Assembly: GCA_902362455.1 (NCBI GenBank) | Contig: CABIWJ010000015.1 | Span: 1,749-37,355, forward strand | Reading direction: 5' to 3' | From: Eubacteriaceae bacterium | GTDB taxonomy: Bacteria > Bacillota > Clostridia > Lachnospirales > Lachnospiraceae | Length of the DNA: 35,607 nucleotides | Made by a program: the position numbers and the translations under genes | Shown: positions 17,314 to 27,500 of the stretch, piece after piece | Position numbering within the stretch: position 1 is the stretch's first letter | How the letters are laid out: each line of letters starts with the position of its first letter | The notes under the pieces: generated by a model | What the model was told of the DNA's origin: nothing | The model's input: the letters and a program-made list of their open reading frames with translations, nothing else | Database searches by the model: none

Positions 17314-18210
17314 TTAGTACGAAATAACCTCATGGCCGTCTTCTGTAACTAATACCTGAATCTCCCACTGTGCAGATGGTTTCTTATCCTCAGTGTAAAC
17401 TGTCCAGCCATTATTGTCATCTACGAATACATTTGCTCTTCCCATATTAACCATTGGCTCAATTGTGAACATCATTCCCGGAACCATAAGCATCTCTGTT
17501 CCTTTCTTCGTAACATAGCTTACAAATGGCTCTTCGTGGAATTCAAGTCCGACTCCATGACCACCGATTTCTTCTACAACGGAGTAACCATTTGATTTGA
17601 CATAATCATTTATTGCCTGCCCCATATCTCCGAGGAAATTCCATGGTTTAACCTGTTCAAGTCCTATCTCAACAGCTTTCTTTGTAACTTCTACAAGTTT
17701 TCTGTTCTCCTCGCTTACATTTCCCATACAGAACATTCTTGATGAATCTGAGAAATATCCATTGTATATTGTAGAAACATCTACATTTATGATATCTCCA
17801 TCCTTCAAAATATCATGAGGCGATGGTATTCCATGACATACCTGGTCATTAATAGATGTGCATACGCTCTTAGGAAATCCCTCATAATTAAGTGGTGCGG
17901 GTATTCCACCCATTTCAAGTGTTTTACTATGAACAAGCATATTTATCTCTTCTGTACTCATTCCTATTTCAATATTTTCTGCCACATAATCAAGAACAGC
18001 TATATTTATCTTGGCACTTTCTTTTATTCCCTCTATATCAGCTTTTGTCTTTAATAATCTTTTACTTGGAACTATACAGCCTTTTCTTCTATACTGTAAC
18101 ATCTTCTCATCTATTATCTGGTGACAATATTTATATTTTTTACCACTTCCACAAGGACATGGATCGTTTCTTCCTATTACTTTAATGTTTGGGTTCATCT
18201 TTAATGACAT
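17314..18210 (-). CDS. map: type I methionine aminopeptidase with N-terminal SEC-C motif
   Basis: It removes the initiator methionine from nascent proteins. The 298-residue protein has a SEC-C zinc motif at 16-30 (DPCPCGSGKKYKYCH, C-x-C...CH) and then the peptidase fold from about residue 50. The dinuclear-metal ligands are all visible: D144, D155, H218 in GGHGVG, E251 in FTIEPM and E283. The SEC-C extension, a ribosome- or SecB-like binding module, probably places the enzyme near nascent chains. The ATG at 18210 has GGAGAG six bases upstream; the longer ORF start at 18234 has no such site. It is a single gene with its own terminator. Confidence 0.95.
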   Translation of the reverse strand: MSLKMNPNIKVIGRNDPCPCGSGKKYKYCHQIIDEKMLQYRRKGCIVPSKRLLKTKADIEGIKESAKINIAVLDYVAENIEIGMSTEEINMLVHSKTLEMGGIPAPLNYEGFPKSVCTSINDQVCHGIPSPHDILKDGDIINVDVSTIYNGYFSDSSRMFCMGNVSEENRKLVEVTKKAVEIGLEQVKPWNFLGDMGQAINDYVKSNGYSVVEEIGGHGVGLEFHEEPFVSYVTKKGTEMLMVPGMMFTIEPMVNMGRANVFVDDNNGWTVYTEDKKPSAQWEIQVLVTEDGHEVISY

Positions 18211-18391
18211 AATATCTCTCCATTCCACAGACACTTGATATTGAATATTAAAGAAATCACAATGTAATTAATACTATTTCGGTTTCTCTGATTACATATT
18301 TGTGGTGTCTGCAACACAAATACCATACTAATAATACTCTTTTTGAAATATTTTTTCAATGCAAATGAATACGAAAATTTATCATTAATTA

Positions 18392-18443
18392 AAATGTGGT
18401 TGTGCCTTAACGATTATTAACCGTTAGAGCAACAACCACATTT
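18392..18443 (-). terminator. terminator of the defence operon
   Basis: AAATGTGGTTGT (18392-18403) and ACAACCACATTT (18432-18443) form a perfect 12-base stem. An inner TAACG/CGTTA stem extends it, and a TTTTAATTAAT tract follows on the minus side. It lies directly after the stop of the last gene of the phosphorothioation-like cluster and so marks its downstream end. Confidence 0.85.
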
Positions 18444-18453
18444 ATTTAATATT

Positions 18454-18960
18454 CTAATCATTAAAATCACTATTATTAATCAATGCAACTATATTCGCCA
18501 ATCTTGCATCTGTGTATTCATCTTCACCTAATACAGGTCTTTCGACCAATTCCTCGTGAAGATACTCTATACCACCTCTTACATACGAATTAAATAAATC
18601 CATATTCTCCTGTACTTCTTCTACCGTCTTTGGCCCGCTAAAAGCTCTTTCGATTCTTTCTTCCTTTGTAAGTTCTGTAGAATCATCAAGTAATAATACC
18701 ATTTTCATTATATGTAATAAATCATGTCTCACATTATTTAACTGTGTCAATTGAATATTTCTTACATCGCCTTTATCCTCTTCAACCTTTTTCTTTAGTT
18801 TTAACCCAATTACTGCGGCTAATGGATACAATTCATATAATGTTCTTATATATGATTCCTGGATATTATTCTGTTTCCACAATTCATCTAAGTAAGTGGC
18901 ATGTTTTCCACTTATTTTAACATCACTATTAAAATATTGAAGTTTTATATTTTCATTCAT
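18454..18960 (-). CDS. hypothetical protein, last gene of the phosphorothioation-like operon
   Basis: A 168-residue acidic, mostly helical protein without signal peptide or membrane segment. I do not recognise a family with certainty. The stretch SYIRTLYELYPLAAVIGLKLKKKVEED (about 36-62), an AA-x-x-G-x-K-x-x-K helix-turn, is faintly reminiscent of the small dnd-associated proteins (dnd system-associated protein 4 type). An RHDLLHIMKM helix follows near 79-88. The gene begins nine bases after the stop of the SMC-like ATPase with an AGGTG ribosome site, and the operon terminator follows it, so it belongs to the cluster. It could be an adaptor or partner of the DndD-like ATPase. It does not look like DndE, which is shorter. 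Confidence 0.7.
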   Translation of the reverse strand: MNENIKLQYFNSDVKISGKHATYLDELWKQNNIQESYIRTLYELYPLAAVIGLKLKKKVEEDKGDVRNIQLTQLNNVRHDLLHIMKMVLLLDDSTELTKEERIERAFSGPKTVEEVQENMDLFNSYVRGGIEYLHEELVERPVLGEDEYTDARLANIVALINNSDFND

Positions 18961-18969
18961 TTATCACAC

Positions 18970-21015
18970 CTACTTTCTCACAATTCTTGCACTGTTTTCT
19001 TCCGGTTCTTTTTCAACCTCATATTTATAATCAGGCAATGTATATTTTTCAAGTCCTGATGCTGTCCAGTCTTTATCAAGCATAAATATTATTACCTGCT
19101 CTGCCGCTTCTGGCAGAACACCTGCTACCAAACCAATATTTTTATCACTAAGTTTTGAAAACGGTCCATCTAGGACTAATGGAAGATTTAATACATCGCT
19201 TTGTTTAAGAGTCTCATTATCTTCTTTCTTCTTTTTCTGAGCCAATTCTAATATACTTACAATGAATACAAAATTACGTGCTATTATCTCACCCTCTGAA
19301 AGATTGAACTCTTCTATCTTCATTCCGTCATTTCCAAGCTTATGATAATATAGATGTAATTTATAATCATCTTCCATCTGTGCATATTTCTCTTTCTCAT
19401 TAAACATCTCTTCGAACTTCTGCTTAATAATTGCATTTAATTCGCCAATCAACGGTTCTTCGCGTTTTTTCAAAATGTCAGTCACCTCGTCATATAGAGC
19501 CTCTGCGTAATCTATCATTCGTTGTATTCTACGATTTTCCAATGTATTAGCCGTTTCTTTTTTCTCTTCCTGTTCTAATCCCTTTAATCTTAACCTTGCA
19601 CTTTCAATATTTCTCTCACGCCTTGCTATTTCATTAAAGGCATCAGTCATTCTCCTCTTGTTGGCTTCCATTCTTCTTCGTTCATCCTTAAAATTAATCT
19701 TCGTATCAATTCTTTCCTTTAAATCTGCCATTTCCTTTTTCTCATTATCTAATTCATCCATAGTTCCTTCTATATTACTTGCCTTTTCTGCAATATCTTT
19801 TGCAAAATCAGTAATATTATTTTTCCACATTTCTAATACAGTCTTGTATGAATTAATTGTTGTAGAATTAACATTCCCAGTAATTTTATTTCTTAATGCA
19901 TTCAAAGTCTCAATTTCTTTTTCTGTAATCTCATTACCACATATACACTTCTTATTCTCAATCAGATAATCAATTGTATCAGTTGTTATATCAGGAATTG
20001 TATTAACATCATCCTTTTTATCTTTATCATTTTCAAGAATATTATTAATGTCACTTAACATCGACATTGCAAAATATTTATAGCCATCTTTACTGAATTC
20101 TTTAATGATATCCGCATAATTTGATTTTATAATCTCTTCACTTTTATTAGCTGTTTTTTCTACTTGCTCATATCTTCTTTGTTCCTCTTCTATCTTCTTA
20201 TTTGAATTAAGAATTTCTTCTGCTCTATTAACTTTTTCTCTAAATTCTTTGTAATCTTCTTCTTGTTCTTCCTTCTCTTTTGACCATTTTTCTATAAGTG
20301 TTTCCTGTTCTTCTATTTGTCTTTTTATATCATTAAATTTAGTACTGCTTCCACTTATTCTTTTTTTCAATTGTCTTATAAGACATTTAGACCTGTCATT
20401 TAATAATTGCTCTTTCATTTTTACTAACGGAGTTATTCCCATTAATGAACTTATAGACTTCTTTAGTTCATTATTAGTTGTCTTTTCATCACTCCATTTT
20501 TCACCATCAAAGAAGAAATATGCTGATAAATCTTTTGGAAATAAAAGTTTTATCGTATCCTCTGCCTTACCTTTTTCTTCACTTTTAGAGCTGTCATTAT
20601 CTTTCCAGTCACTCCATCTTCCATCTTTTTCTTTACTTTTGAACCATAGTTTTTCTTCAACTAATTTAGATGTCATACTTGGAAATTTTCTTGCATATTT
20701 TGCTTCTCTTCTGAAAATATATGACATATCTTCATCTATAATTTCCAGTTCAACTGATACCGATGCATCATCGATACTTCCAAGTCCTGCTAATACATCT
20801 TTATTTAAGAGTATTGTATTTCTCTGCGTACCATATTTTGTATCGATTATCTCTCCATAAAGTCCCCAACGAAACGCCTGTGCTAATGTAGTTTTACCAA
20901 ATGTATTCTCACCCATAATGACCGTTACATTTTTCTCATCATCACAAGAGAATTCTATCTCATGTTCACCTTTATATCTCATAAAATTGTTTATCTTAAT
21001 TCTCTTAAATTTCAT
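18970..21015 (-). CDS. DndD-like SMC/Rad50-type ATPase
   Basis: A 681-residue protein with split ABC/SMC ATPase halves. N-terminal features are KINNFMRYKG and Walker A GENTFGKT (35-42). The sequence AYFFFDGEKW at 165-174 is a strong mark of the DndD family. Coiled coil fills about 205-300 and 400-500, separated by a hinge containing CIC (357-359) like a reduced zinc hook. The C-terminal half has signature LSEGE (572-576) and Walker B LPLVLDGPFS (611-620). In Dnd systems DndD hydrolyses ATP and acts in sulfur incorporation; here a separate large ATPase is also present, so a role in the effector module is equally possible. The ATG at 21015 follows GGAGG and overlaps the 57-residue gene by 11 bases; a longer ORF to 21036 lacks a ribosome site. 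Confidence 0.88.
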   Translation of the reverse strand: MKFKRIKINNFMRYKGEHEIEFSCDDEKNVTVIMGENTFGKTTLAQAFRWGLYGEIIDTKYGTQRNTILLNKDVLAGLGSIDDASVSVELEIIDEDMSYIFRREAKYARKFPSMTSKLVEEKLWFKSKEKDGRWSDWKDNDSSKSEEKGKAEDTIKLLFPKDLSAYFFFDGEKWSDEKTTNNELKKSISSLMGITPLVKMKEQLLNDRSKCLIRQLKKRISGSSTKFNDIKRQIEEQETLIEKWSKEKEEQEEDYKEFREKVNRAEEILNSNKKIEEEQRRYEQVEKTANKSEEIIKSNYADIIKEFSKDGYKYFAMSMLSDINNILENDKDKKDDVNTIPDITTDTIDYLIENKKCICGNEITEKEIETLNALRNKITGNVNSTTINSYKTVLEMWKNNITDFAKDIAEKASNIEGTMDELDNEKKEMADLKERIDTKINFKDERRRMEANKRRMTDAFNEIARRERNIESARLRLKGLEQEEKKETANTLENRRIQRMIDYAEALYDEVTDILKKREEPLIGELNAIIKQKFEEMFNEKEKYAQMEDDYKLHLYYHKLGNDGMKIEEFNLSEGEIIARNFVFIVSILELAQKKKKEDNETLKQSDVLNLPLVLDGPFSKLSDKNIGLVAGVLPEAAEQVIIFMLDKDWTASGLEKYTLPDYKYEVEKEPEENSARIVRK

Positions 21016-21178
21016 GCTGCTGTTCCTCCTTATCAACTATTTTTCTAATCTCTTTTTCTATAATTTTTATCATAGCATCATCATCATACTTATTAGTTCG
21101 AAGATTATTACCCTCATACATTCTAATCAGGTTGAATAAATAATCTAATTTTTCCTTATCTACGTTGTTCTCATTCAT
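21005..21178 (-). CDS. 57-residue protein overlapped by both neighbours
   Basis: Reading the minus strand from the ATG at 21178 gives 57 codons and a TAA at 21005-21007: MNENNVDKEKLDYLFNLIRM, continuing to ...IEKEIRKIVDKEEQQHEI. The product is charged and probably two helices (about 6-22 and 34-56). Its start overlaps the end of the helicase gene in an ATGAATGA junction of eight bases and is preceded by GGAGGAAGATAC. Its end overlaps the SMC-gene start by 11 bases and carries that gene's GGAGG inside it. Without it there would be an unexplained 155-base gap in an otherwise gapless operon. No family was recognised; a small partner of the helicase or ATPase is the simplest guess. Confidence 0.75.
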   Translation of the reverse strand: MNENNVDKEKLDYLFNLIRMYEGNNLRTNKYDDDAMIKIIEKEIRKIVDKEEQQHEI

Positions 21179-23333
21179 CTGTATCTTCCTCCTTTAATCT
21201 TTCCATTTCTTCATCTAAATCAAGATATATATTATAGGCTTCCTGTATTGTGTCTATCGCATCAAAGCCTTCTCTTTTATTTATTGCAGATTTTGTGAAT
21301 TCCTGAATTCTTAACATTTCACCTACAATAATCCCTTTATCTTCTTCATAATTGTCACTATGAATCATCAAAAATGGTCTTGGCAATGTAATAAAATCAT
21401 ATATTATTGCAATATCTTTTCCTTTGGCTTTCCTTAGAAGTCGTCCTCGCCTTTGAATAAATTCTTTCGGATTCTGACTACTTGCCAGAATAAAAGCCTT
21501 CTGAATATTAGGAATATTTACGCCCTCATCAAGACATCTGATTGCTGTTAAAACCTGATACATTCCTCTGTCAAAACATTGCTTTATAGTTTCTCTTTCA
21601 TATATGTCTTCATCAGCCGTAAATTTATGTACACTCATTCCTAATTCGTCTTCTATCATTTTATTAACTAATAATATTTGCTTTTCTTCTTCATCTGTAT
21701 TTTCGTCTATTACTTTTGTTGCTCCGCAATATACCAGAATATGTGAATCATCACGATATTTTTCCATATATTTTTTTAGAAGTCCTATTTTATCTTTTGC
21801 ACCTGCAATAATTCTTCTTCGTTGAAATGCTTTTAGTTTACCTACTTCATTTAGTTTCCTTTTACCATTTTTATTTACATAACATTTACTCATTTCCTTA
21901 GTAATTCTTATATATTCACTTAATTCCTCATCAGATAGAAATGAATAAATTATATGATATTCATACTGGCATAAATTACCTTCTTCAATAGCTCGTTCTA
22001 ACGGATATTCAATACACCTGTCTTTAAAATATCTAAATATGGCATCTGTCCCTGATTTATCTCTATGCCTTTCTATAGTTGCTGATAGAGCCAGACGATA
22101 TTTAATATTTTCATTAAGACATTCCACCATACCTTTCGAGCCAACATTATGTGCTTCATCTACAACTAATAATATGTTTTCATCACATGTAAAGTTCTTG
22201 AAAATGTTCTGAAATTTTTCACTTTTAAAAGTATCATTTGTAGTAATACAGATATATGGTTTTTTTAGCAATTTGAATCTTTTATTGGCATCAATTAAAT
22301 GTTTATACCATTCTTTATCCTTTGATTGCCCGTAAGCTAATATAGGATTCGTCCCCCACTTAACTAAATCTTCCTCCCATTGAGTTATCAGATGTATATA
22401 TGGACAAATAATGTATACAGCAACGTTATTGTCTAATTCAGTTGCCAGATACTCTATGCTTCCCAATGCCGTAATAGTCTTTCCTGTACCTGTTGCCATA
22501 TCATATATTCCTGTAAAGCCCTGCTTTTTCCAATTAATAATTGCCTCTCTCTGATAATCTAACAATTTAATCGTATCAGGTATCTTAATAAATACATTTT
22601 TCTTTAATCTGTTAACTCCACTTCCAAATTGTTTTTCATCAACTTTATAATCTATATCTCCACACCTGTAAGCCAGTAATTTATCTATTATAATCTTAGG
22701 AAATGGTATTACCTTTAACTTACTTGTATTATCTTCTAAGAGTCTCTTGAAATTACTTTCCATTTCATCTACATATTCTTTTTGCTCGGCAGAGTTGCAA
22801 TCAGAAAATACCGTAATTAATTCAAAGTTATTTTCAAACCCATTTTCCGAATCATTCATTGAACCTGAAAAAGCTATTCGGTCTCCTGCTTCATCATAGG
22901 CTATGCCAAATTTCTCATGATAAATATTTATTCCATTATCATCTTCCATAAATGCAATTTTGAAATTCAATACACCGTTTGCCACTAAAGTAGCTACTAT
23001 ATTAAGTCTTTCCTTTGCAAACTCATCTATCGGATTAGTAAGCGATACATCAAGTGCTTCTACAAATGCCTTTTCCTTTGTTTTATATCCTAAATTAATT
23101 GCTTCTATGTCCTCTTTACTCAATTTTGGAGAACATATAACCTCTATTTTTCCGCCATTTCTCTCCATAGCAGCTAAACCCACAGATAACATTTCTAATG
23201 AAGTAGTTGAGAAATATCCAACTGCGCGTCTGTATAGCTTTGCATTTTCTAAAAGCGGAACTAAAAAATCTAAAGCTACATTATCATTCATGTCTGAACG
23301 ATACATACGCTTACATTTCATATCCTTGAACAT
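21171..23333 (-). CDS. PLD-like nuclease domain fused to superfamily-2 DEAH helicase
   Basis: A 720-residue protein. Residues about 15-200 form a phospholipase-D-like domain with an HxK motif (H139, K141 in YHEKFGIAYDEAG) followed by SGSMND (156-161), the pattern found in PLD-type nucleases of restriction and helicase proteins. Only one HxK motif is present, so two copies would have to dimerise. Residues 255-650 are a helicase: ATGTGKT (280-286), DEAH (392-395), SAT (417-419) and QRRGRLLR (627-634). This DNA translocase plus possible nuclease looks like a restriction effector that damages unmodified DNA. GGAGG lies six bases before the ATG at 23333. It lies downstream of the cysteine desulfurase and overlaps the 57-residue gene. 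Confidence 0.88.
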   Translation of the reverse strand: MFKDMKCKRMYRSDMNDNVALDFLVPLLENAKLYRRAVGYFSTTSLEMLSVGLAAMERNGGKIEVICSPKLSKEDIEAINLGYKTKEKAFVEALDVSLTNPIDEFAKERLNIVATLVANGVLNFKIAFMEDDNGINIYHEKFGIAYDEAGDRIAFSGSMNDSENGFENNFELITVFSDCNSAEQKEYVDEMESNFKRLLEDNTSKLKVIPFPKIIIDKLLAYRCGDIDYKVDEKQFGSGVNRLKKNVFIKIPDTIKLLDYQREAIINWKKQGFTGIYDMATGTGKTITALGSIEYLATELDNNVAVYIICPYIHLITQWEEDLVKWGTNPILAYGQSKDKEWYKHLIDANKRFKLLKKPYICITTNDTFKSEKFQNIFKNFTCDENILLVVDEAHNVGSKGMVECLNENIKYRLALSATIERHRDKSGTDAIFRYFKDRCIEYPLERAIEEGNLCQYEYHIIYSFLSDEELSEYIRITKEMSKCYVNKNGKRKLNEVGKLKAFQRRRIIAGAKDKIGLLKKYMEKYRDDSHILVYCGATKVIDENTDEEEKQILLVNKMIEDELGMSVHKFTADEDIYERETIKQCFDRGMYQVLTAIRCLDEGVNIPNIQKAFILASSQNPKEFIQRRGRLLRKAKGKDIAIIYDFITLPRPFLMIHSDNYEEDKGIIVGEMLRIQEFTKSAINKREGFDAIDTIQEAYNIYLDLDEEMERLKEEDTDE

Positions 23334-23381
23334 CTTCGTACCTCCTAATCTACATTCTCTATCGTTTCTACACCATATTTT

Positions 23382-24563
23382 CTACAATTCCTCTAACGCA
23401 TCTATAAGACTTTCAATATTCTCTTCTGTCGTATATCTTCCGATACTCGCTCTTACTGTACCTGCATATTCTTCGCTATGAAGCCACTTATGGATATACG
23501 GTGCACAATGATAACCTGTCCTTACTGCAATATCAAAATCTTCATCTAGAATTTTTCCAACCTCATCAGCCTTATAACCCTTTACATTGAAGGATACAAT
23601 TGCGATATGATTATGCATATTTGCAGGCAGATACAATTTTATATTTCTGTTTTTCTTTAATCCGTCTATAAGCTTGTCTGTCAGTTTTTTCTCGTATTTG
23701 TATACATCTTCTATCATATTATGTTCTATATTATCCAGTGCAGCACTTAGTCCCGCTATGGCTACGATATTGTGGCTTCCAGGCTCCTGACCGACAGTTA
23801 TCTCCTCCGGCATATGAAGATTAAGCGAGTCACTTCCTGTTCCACCTGCTATGTATGGTGCTAATTCATATTTATTATTAGTTATAAAGCCTGCTGCCCC
23901 AAATGGACCATACAGACTTTTATGGCCTGCAAATGCTATGAAATCAGCATTTATAAAATGGCTATTTGCTCTATCTTCAATAATTTTTACAAGTCCTAAT
24001 GATTGTGAAGCATCTAATATATTAATTGAGTTATATTCCTTACCATACTCAAAGATACTCTGTACCGGTAAAATATATCCTGTAACATTACTTATGTGAT
24101 TACAGCATATTAAAGCCGGAGGTTCCATTGCAAAATCATATTTAACCTTATCTAAATCAATCTCTAATGTCTCGGGATTAATTGGAAGTTCACGTATTAT
24201 TAATCCACTCTTTATGCTTTCTCTTTTACTCTTAAGTAAAGCAAGAGTTCTTGCAACTGCATTGTGTTCATATGGCGATACATATACAACTGCATCATTT
24301 TTAGAATTAACTGCCTCTAACCCATTTATAATCTGATTTAGTGCAATTGTTACTGATGGAGTAAATACAACATTGTGACAATCTCCATATACCAGATTCA
24401 CTATTTTATCTCTTGTATTCTCAAGCAGCTCATTTAATTTTCTTGCAGCCTTATATGAACCTCTGCCAGTATTAAACGCACAATTACGGTTAGTTCTGTC
24501 CATTATCTCATAGACTTCCTCTGGTTTTGGATATGTAGTTGCGGCATTATCTAAGTAAATCAT
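23382..24563 (-). CDS. cysteine desulfurase, SspA/DndA role in DNA sulfur modification
   Basis: A 393-residue fold-type I PLP enzyme that takes sulfur from L-cysteine onto its own cysteine as persulfide. The N-terminus is MIYLDNAATTYPKP. H100, D184 and H214 line the PLP pocket and K215 (FAGHKSLYGP) forms the Schiff base. The persulfide cysteine is C353 in RTGYHCAP. The RxGxHCAP motif is class II (SufS/CsdA-like). No SufU/IscU scaffold is adjacent, whereas a PP-loop sulfurtransferase is in the same operon, which argues for DNA phosphorothioation rather than Fe-S assembly as its main job. A GTG at 24572 is the longer start, but the ATG at 24563 has AAGGAAG at better spacing. The gene lies between the large ATPase and the helicase. 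Confidence 0.9.
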   Translation of the reverse strand: MIYLDNAATTYPKPEEVYEIMDRTNRNCAFNTGRGSYKAARKLNELLENTRDKIVNLVYGDCHNVVFTPSVTIALNQIINGLEAVNSKNDAVVYVSPYEHNAVARTLALLKSKRESIKSGLIIRELPINPETLEIDLDKVKYDFAMEPPALICCNHISNVTGYILPVQSIFEYGKEYNSINILDASQSLGLVKIIEDRANSHFINADFIAFAGHKSLYGPFGAAGFITNNKYELAPYIAGGTGSDSLNLHMPEEITVGQEPGSHNIVAIAGLSAALDNIEHNMIEDVYKYEKKLTDKLIDGLKKNRNIKLYLPANMHNHIAIVSFNVKGYKADEVGKILDEDFDIAVRTGYHCAPYIHKWLHSEEYAGTVRASIGRYTTEENIESLIDALEEL

Positions 24564-24577
24564 TTTTAGCACTTCCT

Positions 24578-27500
24578 TTACTTCAACATCTGCTCTAATA
24601 TCTTTATCATTGCTGAAACTTTCTCATTCATTTCAAGTGAATCACCAAATTCATTAATTGTTGATTCGACTGCATTAATAAGATAATCACTTACACCATC
24701 ATCATCAGCCTTGTTATAATATTTCTCTACAATGTTTCCATTAGAATCTGTGAATACTATCTTCTGCTTTCCGTCAGTATTTTCTGAGATATCATTTATT
24801 CCGGAGGCTTCGTCAATTACTTCCTTTAACGCTGTAAGATATCTCTCTTCGCAGCTATCGTCCCAGTTCTCTACATACATACCGATAAGATTATGTGAAA
24901 TCTCTGAAATAATAACTTTATTATTGTGTGTCTTCAGCGAATTAAGCAGCATAATAAACTGATTAAGTCTCTGGCTTACTACTGAACTTGATACCTTTTT
25001 CTCCACTGAATCATTCCAGTTCATAAGCACTCTGTATAAATCATCCCGTTTTGCACCACCAAATAATTCCTTAGTGGCTTTTTCAAGTTGCCTATACTTT
25101 ATATCAATAAATCCATCGAGTTTTTGCTTCATCCTTCTAACATCTTCTACTAATTCTTTATATGAGAAATCTCCATTTGCTCCGAGAATATCAGGAAGCT
25201 CTTCTAACAGATAATCTCTTGGATTAATATCTACTCTTTTTAAAGATTTAATGAACTTATTGAGTTTCTTATCAGAATATTTACTTACAAGTGTATATTG
25301 TGGTAAACCTCTTACCCATTTCTGAATAAGCTGCATAGTTATATTCATTTTGTCATATCCTGCTTCAGAATACTTCTCTATATCACCGCCAAATACATAA
25401 TATAAACGTTTGCCATATTCTTCTTTATCATACCATCCACGCTCTATCAACATGCTGTATTCATAAGGCTTATCACAGATATTATTTAATGTTGTTCCAT
25501 TAAAAGATACCTCTTTATCATGGTAATAGATAACAACTGCTCTTTTAATACTGGTTATTTCATTAGCAATATAGATAGGTATAACTCCCTTTCTTGCACC
25601 GATATTTTCACCTTGCAGCCTGTCAAATAATTTTCCAAAACTTACTTTTTTACCATTGCATTTTTTTACAAAATCGCCGATTATACCATACACACATATT
25701 GTTCCGCTGTCATAAATTCCTTTTTTAACGGCTCTGTAAATAGTCGCTTCAGGACTTGTCCCTGTTTCATACTTAGTAACGTCACCATTTGTGAGAATTT
25801 CATCGATAATCTTAATTCTGGCTTTTCTTATTGGAGCAGAAAGTGTATTTTTATTAATCATCTCATTATTGATTTTAGGCGCATTATTATAGTAATTACT
25901 GCATATCCGACTTAATAGTCTGTTAAAGCCCACCTCTGAATATACATCTTCTATGTTTTCTAATGTAGTGTATGTTACTATAACTGACCTCTTGTATTCA
26001 GGCATAAAATTATATTTTATAATTTCATTTACCTCATAAATTAAATCCTGAATATACAATTCTAATTCCTGCACTAATGCCTTATTGCTTTCAATAAATT
26101 CATTATCACCTGACAATTCCCTTGCTGCCATATATTTCTTAATATAGCTATAACCTGTAAATGCATATTTTGAGCATAATACAACAATTCTTTTATCCGC
26201 TAATTTCTTAACCTTTTCCTGTACCTTGCTAATATCTGCAATTTTATCAGAAATAATCATAATGATTTTGCCGTCAGCGAATCTGTCCTTGAATAAATAC
26301 TCAGAATTGCTAATCTTCATAAATGTATCTTCTGTCATAAATTCATATGAAAAATATCTTGTCATCGTATATTCCATATTATATTTCTTAGGAAGTACAT
26401 ATTCTTCTTCCATAATCCTGCTTATTACAAGACATTCGTCCACATTATCATACTTTGAATAAGCAATATTCTTTATCTCATTTTCTAAATCAATTCCTAT
26501 ATTAATCTTGAAATTATATGAATTAGTTCTGTTTCTCCAGACAATTATATTCTCAGCCTTCAGACTGCTTACTGCCTGTTCTAGTAATGTGCTACTTATT
26601 CCAAGTGAGAGTCTTATTGTATTGTCATTTATACTTACATCATCATTACCACTGCACATTTCTAATAACGCAATGGTCTTTATCACCTGTTTCTCAAGTA
26701 AATCTTCTGTCTGATGCAGTGCATAATCTGCTCTTAGCCATTCATTATGAATCTTCTGGTTATCGTGTTCATCCATAAATATATTTTCAAAATAATCATA
26801 AATTGCATCCGCACCTATAAACATTCCGGTATTATCATTAATATTAATTATATCTGATAAAGAATGTCCCTCATTTCCTGATAAGAATGTGAATATACTT
26901 CTCTCATTCTGTGCAACTTTTTCACTTATATTGCTAAGAAGCCATACTGATAAAGGTGTAAGGGGATAACAACCGATACCCATAATCTCATTAAATTTAT
27001 CCTTATCAAATATATTCGAAAATATCTTCATCTCAAATGTCTTATCTAGAATATCTTCATATAAATCATAGTCATTTCGTGCATGTAGATATTTATCTAA
27101 TTTCTTTTCATCTTTACATATAACCTTTGAAATAACTTCGTAATTATTTCTTGAGGACACCACGTATCGTATTTCTCTTAATCGTCCTTCAACTCCCCTG
27201 AATTCATTAATTACACTTTTATCTATTCTGTTGCCGTATTCTTTTATGCTCTTATGTGCAACAAATGTAATATGTATCTGGCTTTCATCTGACCTGTTAG
27301 CAAGCTCGCACATATCCTGCAATAACTTCATATCATTTGCAAAGCCATCGACTAAATGTCCCTCGATAAATTTACTGAACTCATCAAATACTATAAAAAT
27401 ACCTGAATAATTGTAGTCTTTACATAATTTATCAGCTATTTCCCTGTATATAGTTATGACATCCTCCTGAATCAATGGATTAAATTCATTACCTGAAGTC

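Noticed and set aside
18298..18321. ATTTGTG-N10-CACAAAT inverted repeat upstream of the aminopeptidase gene.
   Set aside because: The stem is short, there is no U-tract and no clear promoter overlap, so neither terminator nor operator could be supported.
18454..18960. DndE as the identity of the last gene of the operon.
   Set aside because: DndE is about 110 residues; this one is 168 residues, and no convincing shared motif was seen.
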